64,000 nt of DNA, from NCBI GenBank assembly GCA_900546145.1, contig URBN01000002.1:112315-176314 (forward strand), given 5' to 3'. Made by a program: the position numbers and the translations under genes. How positions within the stretch are numbered: the stretch's first letter is position 1; each line of letters opens with the position of its first letter. This DNA comes from an uncultured Desulfovibrio sp. (GTDB lineage Bacteria > Desulfobacterota > Desulfovibrionia > Desulfovibrionales > Desulfovibrionaceae). Below, one piece after another: positions 8,285 to 17,189 of the stretch. Below the pieces are notes generated by a model, which did not search any database, was not told where the DNA came from, and saw only the letters and a list, made by a program, of their open reading frames with translations.

Positions 8285-9281
8285 GGTACCGCTTCTTCTT
8301 ATTTTGATAGTCGTAACGGCTCTCGTTTTCGACTACACCAACGGTGTGCATGACTGTGCCAACGCCATCGCGACCATCGTTTCCACACGCGTGGCTTCCC
8401 CGGGGCTGGCTGTTGCCATGGCGGCCAGTCTCAACCTTCTCGGTGCTCTTCTTGGCACAGAGGTCGCCAGAACACTCGGCGGCGGACTTGTGTACCCGTC
8501 TGTCGTCGAGGGATGCCAGATACTGGTGCTCGCAGCTCTCGTAGGAGCCATCTTCTGGAATCTGTTTACCTGGTATCTTGGCATCCCTTCGTCTTCCTCC
8601 CATGCCCTTGTAGGAGGACTTGTGGGAGCTGCCCTTGCGCACGCCGGGACTCAGGCCGTCAATTTTCATGGATTGTTCATGAAGGTCGTGCTGCCGTTTC
8701 TCTGGGCCCCGCTTCTGGGGTTCTGCGGCGGCTTTCTCTTCATGCTGATTATTTACTGGACCTGCTGCCGGTTCCGCCGGGCAAAGGTCAATGCCGCCTT
8801 CAGGCATCTTCAGTTCGTTTCTTCCGGCTTCCTGGCCCTGAGCCACGGACTCAATGACGCGCAGAAAACGATGGGCGTTGTTACCCTGGCCCTGTTGCTT
8901 TTCGGGCAAATTGACACCATGGATGTGCCTCTCTGGGTCAAGCTCTCCTGTGCCGTGGCCATGTGCCTTGGTACGGCTTCAGGCGGCTGGAAGATTATTC
9001 GGACCATGGGCAGCCGAATCTTCAAGCTGGAGCCCATGCACGGGTTTGCGGCCGAGTCGGCCACAGGCTGTACCATCGTGTTCGCGAGTATTCTAGGCGC
9101 TCCGGTCAGCACCACCCACGTCATTTCCTCGGCCATATTCGGAGTGGGCTCATCAAAGCGCGTGAATGCCGTGCGCTGGGGCGTGGCCTGGCAGCTGGTT
9201 GTCGCCTGGGTACTGACCCTTCCCTGTTCCGGGCTGGTGGGTGCGCTGGCCTACTGGGGACTTTCCGCCATCCTGCCTTAG
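8277..9281 (+). CDS. pit: Low-affinity inorganic phosphate transporter, Pit family
   Basis: A 334-residue, about ten-helix membrane permease. Both PiT signature blocks are seen: FDYTNGVHDCANAIAT near the N-terminus and SHGLNDAQKTMGVV in the second half. It imports metal-phosphate by proton or sodium symport. It overlaps the DUF47 gene by 8 bases and ends just before a strong terminator, forming a two-gene operon behind the candidate Pho box. Confidence 0.95.
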   Translation: MLEVPLLLILIVVTALVFDYTNGVHDCANAIATIVSTRVASPGLAVAMAASLNLLGALLGTEVARTLGGGLVYPSVVEGCQILVLAALVGAIFWNLFTWYLGIPSSSSHALVGGLVGAALAHAGTQAVNFHGLFMKVVLPFLWAPLLGFCGGFLFMLIIYWTCCRFRRAKVNAAFRHLQFVSSGFLALSHGLNDAQKTMGVVTLALLLFGQIDTMDVPLWVKLSCAVAMCLGTASGGWKIIRTMGSRIFKLEPMHGFAAESATGCTIVFASILGAPVSTTHVISSAIFGVGSSKRVNAVRWGVAWQLVVAWVLTLPCSGLVGALAYWGLSAILP

Positions 9282-9295
9282 ATATACGCTGACGC

Positions 9296-9332
9296 AAAGG
9301 GGCTGCTTCCTTCGTGGAAGCAGCCCCTTTTT
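9296..9332. terminator. Bidirectional rho-independent terminator between pit and argD
   Basis: AAAGGGGCTGCTTCC and GGAAGCAGCCCCTTTTT form a long perfect stem with a short TTCGT-type loop and flanking A/T runs. It serves the convergent pit (plus) and argD (minus) genes. Confidence 0.92.
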
Positions 9333-9353
9333 AGGTTCAGAAATGATCTTTCG

Positions 9354-10553
9354 TTATTTGCCGGCAAGAATATCGGTCAGGGTGTCGACGAAAAATTTCA
9401 GATCCGTCTGAGGGACGTTCAGGGCAGGCAGAAGCCTGAGTGTCGTTTCATGGCACAGGCTGCAGATGAAGCCGCGCTTGAGGAGTTCATTCCAGGCGGG
9501 ACGAGCGGTGTTGAAAAGTTCAATACCCACGAAGAGACCGCGGCCGCGCACAGCTTTGATTTTGTCAGGCATGGCCTTCTGCAGGGCACGGAGCTTGTCC
9601 AGAAAATCGGCCCCGAGAGCGCCGGCTCTTTCGGCGAGGTGGTCGCGGAGCATGATTTCGATGACTTTGGCGGCAACGGCTGCGACGAGCGCTCCGCCGC
9701 CGAAGGTGGTAGCGTGGCTTCCCGTGGTGAAGCCCTTGGATACTTCCTCCGTGGCCAGGATTCCGCCCATGGGCAGGCCGTTGGCGAGAGCCTTGGCCAT
9801 GCTGATGATGTCAGGCTTGATACCGTAGGTCTGGAAAGCCCAGAATTTGCCGGTGCGGCACAGGCCTGCCTGGACTTCGTCGCAGATGAGCAGGATGCCG
9901 CGTTCGCGGCACAGTCTTTCCACGCCGCGCACATAGTCATCATCAAGGGGAAGCACACCGGCCTCGCCCTGGATACATTCCATCATGACAGCGCAGGTCT
10001 TGTCGTCGATTGCAGCTTCCAGAGCGCTGAGGTCATTGGCAGGCACCTGTTTGAAGCCTCCGGCCACGGGAGTGAAACCATCCATGAGATCAGCTCTTCC
10101 TGTGGCGGCCAGGGTGCCGAGCGTGCGTCCGTGGAAACAGCTCGTCAGGGTAATGATATCAGGCGCATCGCGGCCGGCTATCTTTCTGGTATAGCGGCGG
10201 GCGAGTTTGATAGCCGCCTCGTTAGCCTCGGCTCCGGAGTTGCAGAAAAAGGCCTTGGCAAAATGTGCGGTGGAAACTAGCAGCTTGGCAAGCTGAATCT
10301 GAGGTTCCTGATAAAAGAGGTTGCTGACGTGCCAGAGCTTGTGGGCCTGTTCGGTCAGCGCGCCGATGACTTCGTCGTTGCAGTGGCCGAGGCCGCACAC
10401 GGCGATACCGGCGAGAAGGTCAATGTATTCTTTGCCGTCGCAGTCCCAGAGACGGGAGCCCTTGCCATGGTCAATGGCGAGGGGATAGCGGGCATAGGTC
10501 TTGAGGAGATAGGTTTCTTCGTCGTTTTTGATGGAATCGAAAGCTTTGGACAT
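9354..10553 (-). CDS. argD: Acetylornithine aminotransferase
   Basis: A 399-residue class III PLP-dependent aminotransferase. The DEVQAGLCRTG block and the PLP lysine in DIISMAKALANGLPMGG are present, along with NSGAEANEAAIKLAR near residue 110. The length and lack of extra domains fit ArgD, which makes N-acetylornithine in arginine synthesis; a succinyl-diaminopimelate role is possible because the families overlap. It follows dut on the minus strand with a 40-base gap. Confidence 0.9.
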   Translation of the reverse strand: MSKAFDSIKNDEETYLLKTYARYPLAIDHGKGSRLWDCDGKEYIDLLAGIAVCGLGHCNDEVIGALTEQAHKLWHVSNLFYQEPQIQLAKLLVSTAHFAKAFFCNSGAEANEAAIKLARRYTRKIAGRDAPDIITLTSCFHGRTLGTLAATGRADLMDGFTPVAGGFKQVPANDLSALEAAIDDKTCAVMMECIQGEAGVLPLDDDYVRGVERLCRERGILLICDEVQAGLCRTGKFWAFQTYGIKPDIISMAKALANGLPMGGILATEEVSKGFTTGSHATTFGGGALVAAVAAKVIEIMLRDHLAERAGALGADFLDKLRALQKAMPDKIKAVRGRGLFVGIELFNTARPAWNELLKRGFICSLCHETTLRLLPALNVPQTDLKFFVDTLTDILAGK

Positions 10554-10593
10554 TGTATCTGCTGCCTTGGATGTTTTGTGTTCGGGGGGGCAA

Positions 10594-11076
10594 TCAGCGG
10601 CCGGTGTGTCCGAAACCGCCGGCTCCGCGCTCGGTAGCCGTCAGAGAGGAGGCTTTCCGGAAGCGGGGAGACGCATAGGGTTGGAAGATCAGCTGCGCAA
10701 TGCGCTCGCCTCTCTGAATTCGTCGTGGTTCGGCGGACGTATTCAGAAGGTAAACGGTGATTTCCCCCGTGTAGTCGGGATCAATGACACCCACGCCCTG
10801 GGCCACAACGACACCGTCTTTGGCCCCGAGTCCGCTGCGCGAGTAGACGAAACCGGCCCATCCGGGAATTTTCGGCTGCACGTGAAGACCCGTACGCACC
10901 CTGATCCGGCCGCCAGGGGCGATTTCCGCGCTGTCTTCTTCAAGCCATGCGCGGAGATCCACACCAGCGGAGACGGGTGTACTGGGTTCGGGGAGTTTCC
11001 CGCCGTAAAAAGCCTCAACGTCAGGAGCGTCAAAGACCAGATCGACGGGCAGTTTTTGGAGGTCTTTCATTTCCAT
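10594..11076 (-). CDS. dut: dUTP diphosphatase
   Basis: A 160-residue trimeric-type dUTPase; it hydrolyses dUTP to dUMP. All five motifs are visible in order: AGVDLRA, SRSGLG, GVIDPDYTGEI, GERIAQLIF and RGAGGFGHTG. It is the first gene of a dut-argD unit and is divergent from trmFO. Two ATGs (11076 and 11070) are possible starts. Confidence 0.96.
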   Translation of the reverse strand: MEMKDLQKLPVDLVFDAPDVEAFYGGKLPEPSTPVSAGVDLRAWLEEDSAEIAPGGRIRVRTGLHVQPKIPGWAGFVYSRSGLGAKDGVVVAQGVGVIDPDYTGEITVYLLNTSAEPRRIQRGERIAQLIFQPYASPRFRKASSLTATERGAGGFGHTGR

Positions 11077-11199
11077 AGTCGCATTCTACGCAATGCAATG
11101 GAAAGGGGCAAGTGACAAAAGTCTCGGAATCCTCCTTGATTTTTACTGCCTTTCGGGCAATCTCGCCTCTGGCGGTATAAACCGTCCAAGGAGAAAACA

Positions 11200-12567
11200 A
11201 TGCCGGATCGTGACAAAACCGTAGCTGTGGTGGGAGCAGGACTCGCCGGATGCGAGTGTGCCCGCGTCCTTGCGCGCGCTGGTGTTCCCGTGGTGCTTTT
11301 TGAACAGAAACCGGGAAAGCACTCTCCCGCGCATGTGGCTGACACTTTTTCCGAGCTTGTCTGCTCCAATTCCCTGCGTTCTGATGAACTCGCGAGCGGC
11401 ATTGGGCTTATAAAGCAGGAACTCCGGGATCTCGGAAGTCCCTTCATGGCTGCGGCGGACGCCTGCCGCGTGCCAGCGGGCAAGGCCCTGGCTGTAGACA
11501 GGGAAAAATTTTCGCGCCGGATTACAGACGAAGTCCTGGCAGAACCGGGAATCAGTCTGGAGGAGCGGGAGATAGCCGGAATTGACGATCCCGTGCTTGA
11601 TGGCTTCGCTTATGTGGTTATCGCGGCGGGCCCCCTGGCCTCGGAAGACCTTTCTGCTTCCCTTAGAGCAAAAGTCGGCATGGAGCACTGCTATTTTTAC
11701 GATGCCATCGCTCCTATTGTGTGGACCCATTCCCTTGATATGTCCGTGGTCTTCCGGGCCTCGCGCTATGGTCAGGAAAAAGGGGAAACGGGAGGGGATT
11801 ATCTTAACTGCCCCATGACGCGTGAGGAATATGATCGGTTTTATGACGCTCTCGTGGGAGCGCAGAAGGTACATGGCCGCGACTTCGAAAAAGAAGTTCA
11901 TTTCGAGGGGTGCATGCCTATTGAGGCTTTGGCTGAGCGCGGACCGAAAACCCTGTGCTTCGGTCCGCTCAAACCCGTGGGCTTCACGGATCCGCGCACA
12001 GGCAGGCGCCCCTGGGCTATCCTGCAGCTGCGCGCTGAGAATATGAATGGTGAAACCTGTAATCTGGTGGGGTGCCAGACCAAGCTTACCTATCCCGAGC
12101 AGGAGAGGGTGTTCCGGCTTGTGCCGGGACTTGAGCACTGTGAGTTCGTGCGTTTTGGAAGCATGCACCGGAATACATACGTCAACGCACCGGAAGTGCT
12201 TAATGCCGACAGTTCCCTGAAGGCTGATCCCCGGATTTTTCTTGCGGGGCAGATTAGCGGTGTGGAGGGCTACGTGGAATCTGCGGCCCATGGACACTGG
12301 GTGGGGCTCGAGCTCGCGGCCAGACTGAAGGGAGAGGAATTTTCCCTGCCGCCGGTTACGACGGCTCTTGGCGCGCTGCTCAATCATCTTCAGACGCCGG
12401 CCAAGCATTTTCAGCCCAGCAATGTGCATTTTGGCCTGATGCCCGAGCCTGGATTCCGTCTGCCGAAGAAAGAACGGAAGGCATGGTATGCCGGGCGGGG
12501 CAGGGAGGATTTCGCCGAATGGAAGGCCGGACAAAACTTTTTTCAGAAAAATGAAAAAAGTTGTTGA
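11200..12567 (+). CDS. trmFO: TrmFO: folate/FAD-dependent tRNA uracil-54 methyltransferase
   Basis: A 455-residue flavoprotein that makes ribothymidine at position 54 of tRNA using methylene-THF. The N-terminal VVGAGLAGCE dinucleotide-binding loop, VCSNSLRSDEL and the C-terminal SGVEGYVESAAHG block are typical. A CCAAGGAG ribosome site precedes the ATG, and a TATAAA at 11176 could be its -10. Its TGA stop lies inside the -35 box of the next gene, tRNA-Val. Confidence 0.95.
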   Translation: MPDRDKTVAVVGAGLAGCECARVLARAGVPVVLFEQKPGKHSPAHVADTFSELVCSNSLRSDELASGIGLIKQELRDLGSPFMAAADACRVPAGKALAVDREKFSRRITDEVLAEPGISLEEREIAGIDDPVLDGFAYVVIAAGPLASEDLSASLRAKVGMEHCYFYDAIAPIVWTHSLDMSVVFRASRYGQEKGETGGDYLNCPMTREEYDRFYDALVGAQKVHGRDFEKEVHFEGCMPIEALAERGPKTLCFGPLKPVGFTDPRTGRRPWAILQLRAENMNGETCNLVGCQTKLTYPEQERVFRLVPGLEHCEFVRFGSMHRNTYVNAPEVLNADSSLKADPRIFLAGQISGVEGYVESAAHGHWVGLELAARLKGEEFSLPPVTTALGALLNHLQTPAKHFQPSNVHFGLMPEPGFRLPKKERKAWYAGRGREDFAEWKAGQNFFQKNEKSC

Positions 12568-12592
12568 CCGACACCCCCTCTTCGTTTATACC
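12564..12592 (+). promoter_or_regulatory. Promoter of tRNA-Val (and probably the thrS operon)
   Basis: TTGACC at 12564-12569, a 17-base spacer and TATACC at 12587-12592, placing the start of transcription about 12 bases before the tRNA. The -35 overlaps the trmFO stop codon. Confidence 0.75.
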
Positions 12593-12610
12593 TCCACTTG
12601 TCCACTTTGG

Positions 12611-12687
12611 AGGGGCGTAGCTCAGGTGGCTAGAGCGCTTCCCTGACACGGAAGAGGTCAACAGTTCAAGTCTGTTCGTCCCTACCA
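12611..12687 (+). tRNA. tRNA-Val (anticodon GAC)
   Basis: Cloverleaf: acceptor AGGGGCG pairs with CGTCCCT (one G-U), D stem GCTC/GAGC, anticodon stem CTTCC/GGAAG around the loop CTGACAC (anticodon GAC), T stem AACAG/CTGTT around TTCAAGT. The 3' ACCA is encoded. Total 77 nt. Confidence 0.96.
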
Positions 12688-12826
12688 TCCAAGAAATTAA
12701 TTGGGGCAGAAAGCCCCAGCGGCGAAAGGCGGTTAGCGCACCCGTCCTTCAAGGAATATAACTCTATGGGGAGGTTTTCGCCTCCCCATTTTTTTTACTT
12801 TCTGAAGTTTTCCAAGGAGTTTTTGC
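12688..12826 (+). promoter_or_regulatory. thrS leader with terminator-like hairpin (possible attenuator)
   Basis: Between tRNA-Val and thrS lie a small hairpin GGGGC-AGAAA-GCCCC (12702-12716) and, at 12766-12796, a strong stem ATGGGGAGG/CCTCCCCAT followed by eight T. Only 30 bases separate the T-run from the thrS ATG, too few for a separate promoter, so transcripts reaching thrS probably start upstream and pass this hairpin. It may be a plain terminator for the tRNA with read-through, or an attenuator. No T-box motif was seen. Confidence 0.55.
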
Positions 12827-14761
12827 ATGGAAGTCCGCGTAGAGGGCCAGAATGTTGAAGTTGCATCCGGGGCCGATATTGCTACGGCGTTGAAGGCAGC
12901 CCTGAGCGGTAAAAAATTCAAGTCCGTGGTTGCCGTCCGGATTGGTGAAAAAGAATACGACCTTTCCGCTCCCGTTCCTGAGGGGACTCAGGAAATCGAG
13001 CCGATTTTCGCCGAAACTCCCGCAGGTATTCAGATTATCCGCCACTCGACTTCCCACGTCATGGCCCTTGCCGTGAAGCGTCTGTTCCCCAAGGCCCTCG
13101 TGACCATAGGACCGTCCATTGACACCGGGTTCTACTATGACTTCGATGTGGAAACCCCTTTCACCCAGGGCGACCTTGAGAAGATCGAAGCCGAGATGAC
13201 CCGTATCTGTGAGGCCCGTCTGCCCTTCACCCGCAGGGAGATGAGCAAGGACGAAGCCGTCAGGCATTTCGATGAACTCGGGGAAAAGTACAAGGTCGAG
13301 ATCATTGAGGGCATCGACGCCCCCACCGTCTCTCTCTATAAGGAAGGCGAGTTCGAGGATCTCTGCCGCGGCCCGCACGTGCCCCATACCGGCTTCTGCA
13401 GGGATTTCAAGCTGCTCAGCGTGGCCGGCGCCTATTGGCGCGGCGATGAGAAGAACCGCATGCTTTCCCGCATCTACGGCACGGCGTTCGCTGACGCCAA
13501 AGCCCTCAAGGATTATCTGAAGCAGCTTGAGGAAGCAAAACGCCGTGATCACCGCAAACTTGGCCGTGAGCTCGGGCTGTTCACCTTCTTTGAGAATGTG
13601 GCTCCCGGCATGGTTTTCTGGCTGCCCAAGGGCATGATCATCAGGACCAACCTCGAAGACTTCTGGAAGCGCGAGCACCTGAAGCGCGGCTATGACATCG
13701 TGCAGGGGCCGCAGCTTCTCAAGCAGGAAACCTGGAAGCAGTCCGGTCACTACGATCATTACCGTGAGAACATGTATTTCACGAAGATCGATGAAGAGAT
13801 GTACGGCATCAAGCCCATGAACTGCATCGGTCACATGCTCATTTACGGCAATTCCGTGAAGTCGTACCGCGACCTTCCCCAGCGCTATTTTGAACTGGGT
13901 ATCGTGCACCGTCATGAGAAGAGCGGCGTGCTGCACGGACTGCTCCGCGTCCGCCAGTTTACACAGGATGACGCGCATATTCTCTGCAGGCCCGACCAGC
14001 TGGAGTCCGAAATCATCAGCGTCATTCATCTGATTCAGGATCTGATGAATCTTTTCGGATTCAAGTATAAAATTGAGATTTCCACGCGTCCCGAGAGCAG
14101 CATCGGCACGGACGAAGCCTGGGAACTGGCCACCAACGCCCTTATCCAGGCCGTTAAAGAACTCAACCTGCCTTACGATATCAATGAAGGCGATGGTGCC
14201 TTCTACGGCCCCAAGATTGACGTCAAGCTTCTTGACTGCATCGGCCGTGAGTGGCAGTGCTCGACCATTCAGGTGGACTTCACGCTGCCCGAGCGCTTTG
14301 ATCTGACCTACGTGGGGCAGGACGGTGAAAAGCACCGTCCAGTCATGGTGCATCGCGCCATCATGGGGTCGGTGGAACGTTTCATCGGCGTGCTCATCGA
14401 ACAGTACGCCGGCGCCATGCCTGTGTGGCTGGCTCCTGAACAGGCCCGCATTCTTACCGTCACGGAAGCCTTCAATGACGCGGCCAGCAAGGTCTGCGCC
14501 AGGCTTAAGGCGGCTGGCGTGCGTGTCTCTGTTGATGACCGCAACGAAAAGCTTGGATTCAAGGTTCGCGAGGCCCAGATGTCCAAGATTCCGTACATGC
14601 TGGTCATTGGTGGCAAGGAAGCGGAGAACGGAGGCGTCAGTGTCCGCCTCCGCAGTGGAGAGGATCTTGGCATGAAGACCGTTGAGGAAGTCATCGAAAT
14701 GGTGCACACCGAGGCGGCCGAGCCGTTCAAGAAAGGAGGGATGAGCTATAGCTTCGCCTAA
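12827..14761 (+). CDS. thrS: Threonyl-tRNA synthetase
   Basis: A 644-residue class II synthetase that charges tRNA-Thr. Order: TGS domain (about 1-60), editing domain with HSTSHVMALAV (HxxxH) and CRGPHVPHTG, catalytic core with KPMNCIGHMLIY and LRVRQFTQDDAHIL, and a C-terminal anticodon-binding domain. An AAGGAG ribosome site precedes the ATG. Its 3' end carries a GGAGGG that serves as the ribosome site of infC. Confidence 0.98.
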   Translation: MEVRVEGQNVEVASGADIATALKAALSGKKFKSVVAVRIGEKEYDLSAPVPEGTQEIEPIFAETPAGIQIIRHSTSHVMALAVKRLFPKALVTIGPSIDTGFYYDFDVETPFTQGDLEKIEAEMTRICEARLPFTRREMSKDEAVRHFDELGEKYKVEIIEGIDAPTVSLYKEGEFEDLCRGPHVPHTGFCRDFKLLSVAGAYWRGDEKNRMLSRIYGTAFADAKALKDYLKQLEEAKRRDHRKLGRELGLFTFFENVAPGMVFWLPKGMIIRTNLEDFWKREHLKRGYDIVQGPQLLKQETWKQSGHYDHYRENMYFTKIDEEMYGIKPMNCIGHMLIYGNSVKSYRDLPQRYFELGIVHRHEKSGVLHGLLRVRQFTQDDAHILCRPDQLESEIISVIHLIQDLMNLFGFKYKIEISTRPESSIGTDEAWELATNALIQAVKELNLPYDINEGDGAFYGPKIDVKLLDCIGREWQCSTIQVDFTLPERFDLTYVGQDGEKHRPVMVHRAIMGSVERFIGVLIEQYAGAMPVWLAPEQARILTVTEAFNDAASKVCARLKAAGVRVSVDDRNEKLGFKVREAQMSKIPYMLVIGGKEAENGGVSVRLRSGEDLGMKTVEEVIEMVHTEAAEPFKKGGMSYSFA

Positions 14762-15293
14762 TTTGAGGCCTCGCCGGCGTATGCCGGATGACGGGGTTCG
14801 TCGTAATGAGCTGATTCACGCCAGGGAAGTGCGTGTCATCGGCGCGGAAGGAGAACAGCTGGGTATTCTGCAGCGCAATGAGGCCATTGCCATGGCCCGC
14901 GAAATTGGCTGTGACCTGGTGGAAGTTTCTTCCAACGCCACGCCGCCTGTCTGCCGCATCATGGACTACGGCAAGTTCAAATACGAGCAGCAGAAGAAAA
15001 AGCAGGACGCGAAAAAGCGTCAGGCTGTTGTGCAGGTCAAGGAAATCAAGGTGCGCCCCAAGACGGACGAACATGACTACGAGACCAAGCTCAAGCACAT
15101 CCGTTCTTTCCTCGAGGATGGCGATCGCTGCAAGGTGACCGTGTTCTTCAGGGGCCGTGAAATCGTCCATAAGGATCGTGGCATTGAAATCCTGGAAAGG
15201 ATCGTCAAAGATCTGGAAGACGTGGGCAAGGTCGAACAGGAACCCCGTGCTGAAGGCAGAACCCTGCAGATGCTTGTGGTGCCCAAGAAATAA
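14748..15293 (+). CDS. infC: Translation initiation factor IF-3, probable ATA start
   Basis: The protein is IF-3: RRNELIHAREVRVIGAEG, DLVEVSSNATPPVCRIMDYG and the basic linker region are plain, and the C-terminal domain ends TLQMLVVPKK. In frame there is no ATG with a ribosome site: the first ATG (14781) is unserved and a TTG lies at 14763. A strong GGAGGG at 14735-14740 sits 7 bases before an in-frame ATA (14748), which I take as the start. IF-3 genes commonly use rare start codons for autoregulation. This start overlaps the end of thrS by 14 bases. The resulting length is 181 residues, usual for the family. Confidence 0.85.
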   Translation: MASPNLRPRRRMPDDGVRRNELIHAREVRVIGAEGEQLGILQRNEAIAMAREIGCDLVEVSSNATPPVCRIMDYGKFKYEQQKKKQDAKKRQAVVQVKEIKVRPKTDEHDYETKLKHIRSFLEDGDRCKVTVFFRGREIVHKDRGIEILERIVKDLEDVGKVEQEPRAEGRTLQMLVVPKK

Positions 15294-15294
15294 C

Positions 15295-15323
15295 TTGCTC
15301 TGAGCTGGAATTTCGTGCATAAT
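15295..15323 (+). promoter_or_regulatory. Candidate internal promoter for rpmI-rplT
   Basis: TTGCTC at 15295-15300, a 17-base spacer and CATAAT at 15318-15323, directly after the infC stop and about 45 bases before the rpmI start. Confidence 0.5.
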
Positions 15324-15373
15324 TCCTTCCTTCCTTTCACAGGGAAGAGTATCGATTTTTAAGGAGATCCATC

Positions 15374-15571
15374 ATGCCGAAGATTAAGACCCGGCGTTCT
15401 GCCGCGAAGCGCTTCGAGATGACCGGCAGCGGCAAATACCGCCGCCACCGTCAGAACCTTCGTCACATCCTGACGAAGAAGGCCCCCGGCCGTAAGATGC
15501 GCCTCGGACAGATTGCTCTCGTTGACAGCGCCAACATCAAGGCTGTGCGCCGTCTTCTCCCCAACGGATAG
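15374..15571 (+). CDS. rpmI: Ribosomal protein L35
   Basis: A 65-residue, very basic protein starting MPKIKTRRSAAKRF and containing HILTKKAP, the family pattern. AAGGAG precedes the ATG. The infC-rpmI-rplT order is conserved. Confidence 0.97.
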   Translation: MPKIKTRRSAAKRFEMTGSGKYRRHRQNLRHILTKKAPGRKMRLGQIALVDSANIKAVRRLLPNG

Positions 15572-15699
15572 TTTGAGGGGAGGCGGCCTGCAGCGAGCCG
15601 CCCGTTTCCAATCACTGCTCTGATTACTTCTGAAAAAAATTTTCTGAACCTCCCGGCGGGCATGACCTACGCCTCGTCTGGGACAAGGAGGATACGCAA

Positions 15700-16053
15700 A
15701 TGCGTGTGAAGAGAGGTCTCGCCGCACATCGTCGGCATAAGAAATTCCTGAGCGCCGCTAAAGGCTTCCGTGGTGGCCGCAGCCGCCTGTACCGTACCGC
15801 CCGTGAGGCTGTTGAGCGCTCAATGCAGAACTCCTTTGAGGGCCGCAGGCAGCGCAGGCGTGATTTCCGCCAGCTGTGGATCCTGCGTATCAACGCAGGC
15901 GCCCGCCTGAGCGGCATGTCCTACAGCCGTCTGATGCACGGCCTGAAGGTTGCCGGTGTCGCTCTGGACCGCAAGGTTCTCGCTGACCTCGCCGTCAACC
16001 ACAAGGACGATTTCGCCGCCGTGGTGAAACTGGCTCAGGGCGCCCTCAAGTAG
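15700..16053 (+). CDS. rplT: Ribosomal protein L20
   Basis: A 117-residue basic protein starting MRVKRGLAAHRRHKK with KGFRGGRSRLYRTA and RRDFRQLWILRINA blocks of L20, which assembles the large subunit and in many bacteria represses its own operon. The 128-base gap after rpmI holds a GGCGGC/GCCGCC hairpin that could take part in control. ACAAGGAGG precedes the ATG. Confidence 0.97.
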   Translation: MRVKRGLAAHRRHKKFLSAAKGFRGGRSRLYRTAREAVERSMQNSFEGRRQRRRDFRQLWILRINAGARLSGMSYSRLMHGLKVAGVALDRKVLADLAVNHKDDFAAVVKLAQGALK

Positions 16054-16070
16054 GAGGGGCACTTTTCAAT

Positions 16071-16108
16071 GGGGGAGGGGGCAAAAGCCTCTCCCCCGTT
16101 TTTTTTTA
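16071..16108 (+). terminator. Rho-independent terminator after rplT
   Basis: GGGGGAGGGGGC and GCCTCTCCCCC pair around an AAAA loop, followed by a run of nine or more T. pheS begins 40 bases later, so pheS either has its own promoter in this short gap or depends on read-through. Confidence 0.85.
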
Positions 16109-16148
16109 TTCACTTATAAAGCCGTCAGGACGGCACTCAGGAATCGTT

Positions 16149-17183
16149 ATGGAAGTGATTTCCTCGCTGGAAAGCCTGGTGCAGGAGCTCAAAAAGGGGC
16201 TCGACCAGGCTTCTTTATTAGAAGAGCTCGAAAACCTGCGCGTGGACTTTCTCGGTCGCAAGGGCCGGCTGGCCAAACTCATGAGTTTTATTCCGAAGCT
16301 CGATCCCGCTGACAGACCCAAGGCCGGCCAGCTTGCCAACAATGTGAAAGGCCGCATCACCGAGCTCATTGACGCCCGTCTCAAGTCCCTTGAGGACGCC
16401 AAAGAGCAGGAGGCGCTCAAACGTTTTGATGCGACTCTGCCCGGACGTGCCCCGTGGCAGGGATCCATCCATCCCATTTCCCTGGCCATGGAGGAAATCT
16501 GCTCCGTGTTCCGCGGCCTCGGCTTTGACATTGAAAGCGGTCCGGAAATTGAGACTGACTATTACAACTTCGAAGCCCTGAACCTGCCACCGGATCATCC
16601 TGCCCGTGACATGCAGGATACCTTCTACATTTCAGATAAAGTCGTTCTTCGTACCCAGACCTCCGGCGTGCAGATTCACACTATGGAAAAGCGCCGTCCG
16701 CCTATTGCCATTGTGGCTCCCGGCAAGGTGTTCCGCAGGGACTCCGACATCACCCACACGCCTATGTTTCATCAGGTCGAAGGACTCATGGTCGGTGACA
16801 ACATCACGCTGGCTCACCTGCGCGGTATTCTGACCGCATTCAGCCAGCGTCTTTTCGGTCCCGAGACAAAGGTGCGCTTCCGTCCCAGTTTCTTCCCGTT
16901 CACCGAGCCTTCCGCGGAAGTCGATATTTCCTGCACAATGTGCCATGGAAAGGGGCATGTGCACGGCGAGCCCTGCCGCGTGTGCAAGACCACAGGCTGG
17001 CTTGAAATCCTCGGCTGCGGCATGGTCGATCCGCAGGTCTTTGCCAACGTCCATTATCCCGAGTCCACCACTGGCTTTGCTTTTGGCCTCGGCGTTGAAC
17101 GCGTGGCCATGCTGAAGTACGGTCTCGGCGATCTGCGCCAGTTCTTCGAGAATGACGTCAGATTCCTGCGTCAGTTCATTTAG
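16149..17183 (+). CDS. pheS: Phenylalanyl-tRNA synthetase alpha subunit
   Basis: A 344-residue class II synthetase subunit: N-terminal coiled-coil, then the catalytic core with FRGLGFDIESGPEIE, VFRRDSDITHTPMFHQVEG and the final GLGVERVAMLKYG motif 3. A CxxC...CxxC segment (CTMCHGKGHVHGEPCRVC) replaces the loop found in some homologs and may bind zinc. The beta subunit gene follows but is separated by a small gene. Confidence 0.97.
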   Translation: MEVISSLESLVQELKKGLDQASLLEELENLRVDFLGRKGRLAKLMSFIPKLDPADRPKAGQLANNVKGRITELIDARLKSLEDAKEQEALKRFDATLPGRAPWQGSIHPISLAMEEICSVFRGLGFDIESGPEIETDYYNFEALNLPPDHPARDMQDTFYISDKVVLRTQTSGVQIHTMEKRRPPIAIVAPGKVFRRDSDITHTPMFHQVEGLMVGDNITLAHLRGILTAFSQRLFGPETKVRFRPSFFPFTEPSAEVDISCTMCHGKGHVHGEPCRVCKTTGWLEILGCGMVDPQVFANVHYPESTTGFAFGLGVERVAMLKYGLGDLRQFFENDVRFLRQFI

Positions 17184-17189
17184 TTTTCC

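Noticed and set aside
12688..12826. T-box riboswitch for thrS
   Set aside because: No T-box consensus sequence or specifier stem could be found; only simple hairpins.
12764..14707. 647-codon open frame antisense to thrS
   Set aside because: Entirely opposite a canonical thrS; no motifs and no ribosome site.
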